A program made the translations under genes and the position numbers. Shown here piece after piece: positions 14,172-19,311 of a DNA stretch of 19,311 bases; positions within the stretch are counted from its first letter, which is position 1; the number at the start of each line of letters is the position of its first letter. Origin of the DNA: Lachnospiraceae bacterium (lineage in GTDB: Bacteria > Bacillota_A > Clostridia > Lachnospirales > Lachnospiraceae); contig JAFQCI010000078.1 in assembly GCA_017416505.1 (NCBI GenBank), positions 1 through 19,311 on the forward strand. The letters run 5' to 3'. Under the pieces are notes generated by a model, which was not told where the DNA came from, ran no database searches, and saw only the letters and a list, made by a program, of their open reading frames with translations.

Positions 14172-16027
14172 TACTTCTTCCTATTTTCAAAATAAACGAA
14201 TTTATCAATAGCATCCAAAATATCTTGAAATGTTTCTCTTGGTGCGGCATCAACATAAGCTTTCAAAATCTCATCTCTCCGACTTCCCTTATATCTTCCA
14301 TAAAAAATATCAAATAAATTATGTCCCCTGACATAAATCTTTATATTTTCGATTTGATTCTTAACATCCTGCTTACTGTTAATACGAATGTTTAATGCCT
14401 TCAGCATTCGTTTCGAACTTCCCAATTTAAACAAATAATCTTTCCACTTACAATATAATGTATTATAGAATTCTTCTTCATTCTTAATAACGCCGATTTT
14501 CATCATAATTGTCGGGTCTAAAAAGTAATTTTCAAAAGAATAATACTTTAATATCAACACATTTTTCGGTGTAACCCTTGGCAGATTGTTCTCATCCTGG
14601 GTTTCCCGTTCTGCATAATAACTACACAACTGTTTTACTAAATGCTTCGGATTCTTTCCATCACTGTCCCGAATCATTAAGAATTGGTCCTTTAAGTAAA
14701 GCTTATTAATATACTTTAAATTCGCATAGGTCTTAATATTCGTACAACTATTAGTAGTAACGATTGCAATTCTTTGTAAATTTCCATCCTCATCATAGAT
14801 TTCAGAATAATACTTTTCCAGCAACAATGGAAGTCTTGCTCCATCCTGCTTTCCTTCCACAATAAATACGAAATTCACATTCATTAAATCATTAGCATTA
14901 TAACCTAAATCATCTAAAATCTCATCAATATCTTCATTTTCTCTTATGGTAGTCTGATATTCTTCATTTAACACTACCTGTTTGATTTGCTTCTGAGAAA
15001 AATTAAATATCATATTCGGTGAATGGGTACAGAATATCACCTGATTCTTCTTAGATAATCCATATAATATTTCACTGGCTTTCTTTTGCAATTCCGGATG
15101 CAAAAACATTTCCGGGTCTTCTATCATGATAATACTGGACAATTCCTTCTTCATTGTCATGTAAGTTTGCAACAAAGACATCAGATAAATACTCTTAAAT
15201 CCTGCACCTAATTCTCCAATTCTACCTTTGGTATTCCTTCCCTTATCAAATACCTCTGCCTTAATTTTTAAACTTTCCTTAAAATCCAAATCAATCTGGT
15301 ATCCGATTTCTTGTTTTGTCCCGCCATTCCTCTTAAAATTCTCGTTCAGTAAGGTTTCAAACTTTAATAAATCAGACTGCAATAACTTATATTCCAATAA
15401 TTTAGCTGTTTCAAAGGCATCCAATTCTTCCGGACTCTTTTTATTAATTAATCCAATACATTGAAAACAAGAATTACAATGCTTTGACTTATCAAACATA
15501 CATAAATTTTCTTTTAATAGGCTAAAAGATTCTCCTGCCTCGTGTTCCAAAATATCATTTTGGAAGCCAATAATGTCCCTGTTATGGTCAATGTAATAAA
15601 TTTTAGGAAAAAGTTGTTTTAAATATTGATTATTCTTCTTAACCCCATCGGAATATAATAACTGATAGGAAGAATCACTTACACAGTAAAAAGTTAAAAT
15701 CCCATTATCATAACAAGGTATCTTACTTTGAAAATCAGCCTTCCACTTATCTTCTCTTTTATACTTGCTCACCATTCCCCGGTCATGAAGTTCCATTAAA
15801 TCATCTTCCGTTATTTCTAACGTTCCGCTGATTACCACTTTTTTATTTATATTATTAAAATGTTCTTTCTTTAAGGGAAGCTGACCGGATAATACCAACA
15901 AAGCCTCTAATACCACCGTTTTACCTGTATTATTCTTTCCTACTAAAATCATTGCCTGCTCTATATCATGAATCGTCAAAGAGCTAATAGACTTAAAATT
16001 TTCAATATGCAACGAAGTGATTCTCAT
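14171..16027 (-). CDS. OLD-family AAA ATPase with TOPRIM nuclease domain and a four-cysteine cluster
   Basis: A 618-residue OLD-type protein: an SMC/RecF-like ATPase followed by a TOPRIM metal-dependent nuclease. FKSI opens the N-terminus; Walker A is GKNNTGKT (30-37); the signature region is GELGAGFKS (271-279); Walker B is IIMIEDPE (299-306); the switch His335 is in CTHSPN. TOPRIM motifs follow as VEGKQD (Glu391) and RDSDGK (Asp454/Asp456). Cys176, Cys184, Cys187 and Cys190 form a C-x7-C-x2-C-x2-C cluster inside the ATPase insert, possibly a metal site. No UvrD-like helicase partner is adjacent, so it is not Gabija; it looks like a stand-alone class 1 OLD. Relatives act in phage defense or DNA repair. 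The ribosome site is weak. Confidence 0.88.
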   Translation of the reverse strand: MRITSLHIENFKSISSLTIHDIEQAMILVGKNNTGKTVVLEALLVLSGQLPLKKEHFNNINKKVVISGTLEITEDDLMELHDRGMVSKYKREDKWKADFQSKIPCYDNGILTFYCVSDSSYQLLYSDGVKKNNQYLKQLFPKIYYIDHNRDIIGFQNDILEHEAGESFSLLKENLCMFDKSKHCNSCFQCIGLINKKSPEELDAFETAKLLEYKLLQSDLLKFETLLNENFKRNGGTKQEIGYQIDLDFKESLKIKAEVFDKGRNTKGRIGELGAGFKSIYLMSLLQTYMTMKKELSSIIMIEDPEMFLHPELQKKASEILYGLSKKNQVIFCTHSPNMIFNFSQKQIKQVVLNEEYQTTIRENEDIDEILDDLGYNANDLMNVNFVFIVEGKQDGARLPLLLEKYYSEIYDEDGNLQRIAIVTTNSCTNIKTYANLKYINKLYLKDQFLMIRDSDGKNPKHLVKQLCSYYAERETQDENNLPRVTPKNVLILKYYSFENYFLDPTIMMKIGVIKNEEEFYNTLYCKWKDYLFKLGSSKRMLKALNIRINSKQDVKNQIENIKIYVRGHNLFDIFYGRYKGSRRDEILKAYVDAAPRETFQDILDAIDKFVYFENRKK

Positions 16028-16107
16028 ACTTTATACCAAGCCTCATTCAAAACTTTCTCAATCTTCTATGAACATAAATAATCGAATACCAATCCTCGAT
16101 TATCCAC

Positions 16108-16168
16108 CACATATCTTATTTCGTTTTATTTGAGGCACAAACACCATGGATGAAAGATATGTGTTTGT
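16108..16168 (-). promoter_or_regulatory. Overlapping, mutually exclusive stems upstream of the OLD gene
   Basis: CACATATCTT (16108-16117) pairs perfectly with AAGATATGTG (16154-16163), and ACAAACAC (16137-16144) pairs with GTGTTTGT (16161-16168). The two stems share bases 16161-16163, so only one can form. They lie 80-140 bp upstream of the OLD start, in a 287-bp gap with no convincing gene. Another small stem (AATCGA/TCGATT) sits near 16080-16101. A switching leader or a protein-binding palindrome are both possible. Confidence 0.4.
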
Positions 16169-16314
16169 AATTTATCCTTCCTTCATTTTTTCTTTCACCC
16201 TTACCACAGATTCAAAAACTTTAAATTTTCATAAATATCAAAACTCTTCCCTGTTTTTTATAAATAAATTTTTTCTCTTTCTGCTGATTTTATTCTCTTG
16301 CTAATCTTAGCTTT

Positions 16315-17094
16315 TTACTTATCTTCTTTCCTATTTTTATCTTTCTGTAATTTTTCTTTCCCCTTTTCCTTATCTTTTTTCCCAGATTTTCTTATGTGGG
16401 ATACTTTTCCACCCTTATCTTCTATTTTTTCATTTTTTATCTTTTTTGTTATAGTATCTTTTTTATCCCTGTTATCTTTCTTATCCTTTACATCCCTGGT
16501 ATCTTTTTTTATCTTCTTTGTGGATACCTCATTCTTTTTACTTACGGAAAAACCAAACTTTCCTACCTTTTCTCCTAATTCAAAGTATTCTCCATGAGAA
16601 TATGCCACCAAGCCAGCCCTTCCCAGTTCAAACTTTCCTTTTTCATCCATTAGGCTATCTTCTACTGTTACAGCTACAACCTCCGCCACAAACATATGAT
16701 GACTTCCATATTCTAAGATATCTACTAACTTACACTCTATATTTACCGGACTTTCCTTGATGGATGGAGCATTTACATGAACCGATTCCTGAGGAGTAAG
16801 CTTCATTTCCTTAAATTTATCCACATCCCTTCCGGAACGTACGCCACAATAATCAGTAGCATAAACTAAATCTTTTGTAACCAGATTAATTACAAATTCC
16901 TTTGTTTCTTTTATGATATCGTAGGAATATCTCTCCGGTCTTACGGATATGGAAACCATGGCCGGAGAAGTACAAACTGTACCTGCCCAAGCCACAGTAA
17001 TAATATTTGGCTTCTCACCTTCCCGTTGACAGCTTACCATTACTGCCGGCACCGGATATAACATATTTCCTGCCTTCCAAGTCTGCTTTCCCAT
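16315..17094 (-). CDS. Flavin reductase family protein with lysine-rich C-terminal extension
   Basis: FMN-binding split-barrel protein of the flavin reductase-like family, 259 residues from ATG 17094. The core (about 1-185) shows YPVPAVMVSC, NIITVAWAGTVCTSPAMVSISVRPERYS for flavin binding, and LGRAGLVAYSHGEYFELGEKVGKFGFSV at the end, where relatives normally stop after a few lysines. Here about 73 more residues follow (from about 187), made largely of Lys, Asp, Glu, Asn and Arg with KKD/RDKKD-type near-repeats. The DNA there is almost pure purine on the coding strand. GAGGTG lies 6 nt before the ATG; the GTG at 17103 is less likely. The core likely uses NAD(P)H and FMN; the partner is unknown. 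Confidence 0.85.
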   Translation of the reverse strand: MGKQTWKAGNMLYPVPAVMVSCQREGEKPNIITVAWAGTVCTSPAMVSISVRPERYSYDIIKETKEFVINLVTKDLVYATDYCGVRSGRDVDKFKEMKLTPQESVHVNAPSIKESPVNIECKLVDILEYGSHHMFVAEVVAVTVEDSLMDEKGKFELGRAGLVAYSHGEYFELGEKVGKFGFSVSKKNEVSTKKIKKDTRDVKDKKDNRDKKDTITKKIKNEKIEDKGGKVSHIRKSGKKDKEKGKEKLQKDKNRKEDK

Positions 17095-17186
17095 AGGTTT
17101 CACCTCTTATTTCTCTAAATTGTTATTCTGAATTTCATCTTCCAAAAACTATGATTTCAATCAAAATAACGCATCTACTAAATAAA

Positions 17187-17215
17187 ATTATATGTAAAAA
17201 TACCTTTAAATGCAA
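17187..17215 (-). promoter_or_regulatory. Promoter for the flavin reductase gene
   Basis: Minus strand TTGCAT (17215-17210), 17 bp, then a perfect TATAAT (17192-17187). The -35 is poor. The leader is about 85 nt, and the preceding terminator means this gene needs its own promoter. Confidence 0.5.
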
Positions 17216-17259
17216 TCATACATTTTCAAATAATTCTACCTTTCCTAAATTATATTAAA

Positions 17260-17292
17260 AAACATAAGGCCATCGCATAAATGCGACAGCCT
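17260..17292 (-). terminator. Rho-independent terminator after the Na/Pi cotransporter
   Basis: AGGCTGTCGCAT and ATGCGATGGCCT (minus strand) pair along their whole length with two G-U pairs, then TATG and a run of six T. It begins about 12 bp after the stop codon. Confidence 0.85.
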
Positions 17293-17303
17293 CTATCTTT
17301 TCT

Positions 17304-18995
17304 CTATTTTGCCGAGGTTATTTCATTTTCTACATATTCAACAATATTTAACGCATGGTCTGAAATTCGCTCTAAATTGCTGATAATATCCAGGAAAATA
17401 ACTCCTGCCTCTGGCTTACAAGACTTATTTGCAAGTCTTTCAATATGTCTTTTTCTGTATTTCTTTTCCATCTTATCTACAGCTTTTTCATTATCTTTTA
17501 CTTCATCTACCAATTCCATATCGTTCTTGTTACGACATGTAACAGATAACTTGAAATTATCACGCACAAGTTCCGTAAGCTTATCCAACTCTACCTGTGC
17601 CTTTGGAGAAAAGCTAACGTCATTCTTAATTAAAAACTTCGCCATATCCGCAATATTTTCCGCATGGTCACCCACTCTTTCAATATCACTTACAGTGTAA
17701 AACAAATTACTAACCTGATGATGTTGCTTTTCATTTAAAGATAAATTATCTACCTTAACAAGATATTCTGTAATACCTTTTTCCATACTATTGATTATAG
17801 TTTCTGTTTCATAGATTTTCTTAATCTTTTCACTATCTCTTTCCTTTACTGCTTCGCAAGCCAATGTAACATTTTCATATGCTATTTCACCCATATGAAT
17901 AATTTCCTTGATTGCTGCCTGTATAGCAAAAGTAGGAGATTCTAAAATTCTGTCGTCCAAATGACGAGCCAAAGCATGTTCCTGAGATTCTGGTTTTTCT
18001 TCTTCCTTTTCGTCCTTTATAATCAGGCTGGAAGCCTTTACTAAACCATTTGCAAATGGGAACATAATCAAGGTATTGGTAATATTAAATACAGTGTGGA
18101 AAATTGATATCTGTACTGGAGTAATAGCAGAATTTGCAAATTCACGGTTTACTGTAAATAGAATAATTCCTATGATTGCAAATAAAATTGCACCAAATAC
18201 ATTAAATAGTAAATGGATTACTGCCGCTCTTTTCGCTGTCTTATGAGCACCTGCACTGGAAATCAATGCAGTCACACAGGTACCGATATTCTGTCCTAAA
18301 GTAATAAAGATTGCGGAAGACCAATTTACTCTTCCTGTTACAGCTAATGTCTGTAAAATACCTACAGAAGCTGATGAACTCTGAATAATTGCAGTGATAA
18401 CCAATCCGGCTAAAATTCCCAAAATAGGGTTCTTACCTAAGGTAGCAAAAATATCATAAAAAATCTGCGAATCACTGTATGGCTTAATAGAGCCGGACAT
18501 AAAGGACAAACCAATAAATAAAATACCAAAACCAATTAGTATTTCCGCAGCCTGCTTTTTACTATCTTTCTCTGCAAACAACATAATAAAAGCACCGATA
18601 CCAATTAACAATGGCGCAAAAAACTCTGGTTTTAGAACAGCCATAGCATCGCCCATTCCATTTAATGATACCAGCCATGCTGTAACTGTGGTACCAATAT
18701 TAGCACCCATGATAACGCCAACGGCCTGTCCAAGATTTAAAATACCTGCGTTTACAAAACCTACGACCATAACTGTGGTAGCAGAACTACTTTGAATTAC
18801 TGCTGTAACTAAAGCACCCACTATGACCGCCAAAAAACGATTGTTTGTTAGGACACCCAGTAGATTCTTCATTTTCTCACCGGCAGATTTCTGAAGACCA
18901 TCCGCCATAATATTCATACCGTAGAGAAACATACCCAATCCACCGATAAACTTAAATAAATTCTCTAAATCATTCATCGACATTTTTGTTTCCAT
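17304..18995 (-). CDS. Na+/phosphate cotransporter with C-terminal PhoU-like domain
   Basis: Membrane protein of the Na/Pi-cotransporter II family (YjbB/NptA type), 563 residues. Two inverted transport repeats carry the signature QSSS motifs: QSSSATT (68-74) with GANIGTT (97-103), and QSSSASVG (205-212) with GQNIGTC (234-240). About eight hydrophobic segments span 14-320. A charged linker (325-345) leads to a cytoplasmic PhoU-like helical domain (345-560) with ERVGDHAENIAD (439-450) and ERISDHALNIVEY (542-554), motifs that bind metal clusters in PhoU. It likely moves phosphate with sodium; direction is uncertain. ATG 18995 has only a weak ribosome site, and ATG 18983 is a possible alternative start. 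A strong promoter and a terminator frame it as a single-gene unit. Confidence 0.93.
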   Translation of the reverse strand: METKMSMNDLENLFKFIGGLGMFLYGMNIMADGLQKSAGEKMKNLLGVLTNNRFLAVIVGALVTAVIQSSSATTVMVVGFVNAGILNLGQAVGVIMGANIGTTVTAWLVSLNGMGDAMAVLKPEFFAPLLIGIGAFIMLFAEKDSKKQAAEILIGFGILFIGLSFMSGSIKPYSDSQIFYDIFATLGKNPILGILAGLVITAIIQSSSASVGILQTLAVTGRVNWSSAIFITLGQNIGTCVTALISSAGAHKTAKRAAVIHLLFNVFGAILFAIIGIILFTVNREFANSAITPVQISIFHTVFNITNTLIMFPFANGLVKASSLIIKDEKEEEKPESQEHALARHLDDRILESPTFAIQAAIKEIIHMGEIAYENVTLACEAVKERDSEKIKKIYETETIINSMEKGITEYLVKVDNLSLNEKQHHQVSNLFYTVSDIERVGDHAENIADMAKFLIKNDVSFSPKAQVELDKLTELVRDNFKLSVTCRNKNDMELVDEVKDNEKAVDKMEKKYRKRHIERLANKSCKPEAGVIFLDIISNLERISDHALNIVEYVENEITSAK

Positions 18996-19096
18996 CCATT
19001 CTAATTCAATTTTTAATTGTTCCTAATGTAGATAAAGCAATATTTTTATTTATAAAAGTATCTCTAAACCCTTACCTCGATTTTACCTCATTCTTT

Positions 19097-19125
19097 ATTA
19101 TAATAGATTTTTCTTTCCTTGTCTA
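19097..19125 (-). promoter_or_regulatory. Sigma-A type promoter for the Na/Pi cotransporter
   Basis: Minus strand TAGACA (19125-19120), 17 bp, perfect TATAAT (19102-19097). The leader is about 95 nt. Confidence 0.65.
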
Positions 19126-19198
19126 TTTAAAATTAACACTACTATTATCCAAAATAATCGCCTAAAATCAATATTATCCGTTAAATTGTATAAAAAAT

Positions 19199-19249
19199 AA
19201 AAGCCAAAATACAGTATACGCTTATCTTCGTAATTGTATTTTGACTTTT
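19199..19249 (-). terminator. Terminator of the tRNA transcription unit
   Basis: AAAAG-CAAAATAC-type arms of 18 bases (19199-19216 and 19232-19249) pair with few mismatches around a 15-nt loop. On the minus strand it follows the tRNA by about 13 bp and ends in a T-rich run, TTTTATTTTTTA. Confidence 0.7.
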
Positions 19250-19261
19250 ACAATAAAAAAA

Positions 19262-19311
19262 TGCCCAGAACCGGAATCGAACCAGTGACACGAGGATTTT
19301 CAGTCCTCTGC
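19262..19311 (-). tRNA. tRNA-Phe (GAA), 3' part; 5' end outside the window
   Basis: On the minus strand the anticodon stem GAGGA/TCCTC holds the loop CTGAAAA, giving anticodon GAA for phenylalanine. A five-base variable loop, a T-arm ACTGG-TTCGATT-CCGGT, the acceptor 3' strand TCTGGGC and discriminator A follow. CCA is not encoded; a T run begins directly after. The D arm and 5' acceptor strand are cut off. Confidence 0.93.

Noticed and set aside
16028..16314. Short leader peptide (about 15 codons) before the OLD gene
   Set aside because: An ATG frame exists within the leader, but it has no ribosome site and no recognisable motif.
16298..16597. Plus-strand reading frame rich in Phe, Leu and Ser that looks like a membrane protein
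   Set aside because: It is the antisense of the purine-rich lysine tail; pyrimidine-rich DNA gives false hydrophobic frames, and there is no ribosome site.
14171..17094. Gabija or another two-gene OLD defense system
   Set aside because: The neighbours are a flavin reductase and a shikimate kinase family protein; no UvrD-like helicase or reverse transcriptase is present.

Overview
The window reads as part of a low-GC, spore-forming member of the Clostridia, most likely the family Lachnospiraceae. This is inferred from the AT-rich codon use, the strong AGGAGG-type ribosome sites, the spore-coat kinase, the SipL/DUF3794 protein, the Agr-like protein start, and the close resemblance of several products to Lachnospiraceae families as I remember them. 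No species can be named. Every supported gene lies on the minus strand, so transcription runs from high to low coordinates.

From the right edge: the 3' half of a tRNA-Phe and its terminator (19311-19199); a Na+/phosphate cotransporter with a PhoU-like tail; a flavin reductase family protein with an unusual lysine-rich C-terminal extension; and a stand-alone OLD-type AAA ATPase/TOPRIM nuclease with a four-cysteine cluster, followed by a 37-bp tandem repeat. Next come an atypical shikimate kinase family protein and a 208-bp palindrome-rich element (13262-13469) with 8-bp terminal inverted repeats. The left two thirds is rich in cell-envelope and spore genes: an M23/LysM/G5 peptidase, murA, a PrcB-domain lipoprotein, a sipL-like spore morphogenesis gene, a CotS-like coat kinase, a PEGA-domain lipoprotein, phosphoglucomutase, ddl, murI, and an AAA ATPase whose C-terminal nuclease domain has been deleted. 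At the left edge are the first 29 codons of a probable agrB gene with its leader.

Functionally, MurI makes D-Glu, Ddl makes D-Ala-D-Ala, MurA starts UDP-MurNAc synthesis, the phosphoglucomutase supplies glucose-1-phosphate for envelope sugars, and the M23 enzyme remodels wall. The SipL-like and CotS-like proteins act on the spore coat. Several start codons were moved downstream of the longest reading frame because a clear Shine-Dalgarno sequence or an upstream terminator decides them.

The most interesting non-coding signals are the agrB leader (a 17-bp perfect stem with the ribosome site and start codon in its loop, next to 21-bp-period direct repeats like LytTR operators), the 208-bp structured element, and a pair of 26-bp palindromes just after two stop codons whose arms differ by compensatory changes. 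No complete, clearly new multi-gene system is visible; the best candidates are the partial agr locus and the OLD protein.
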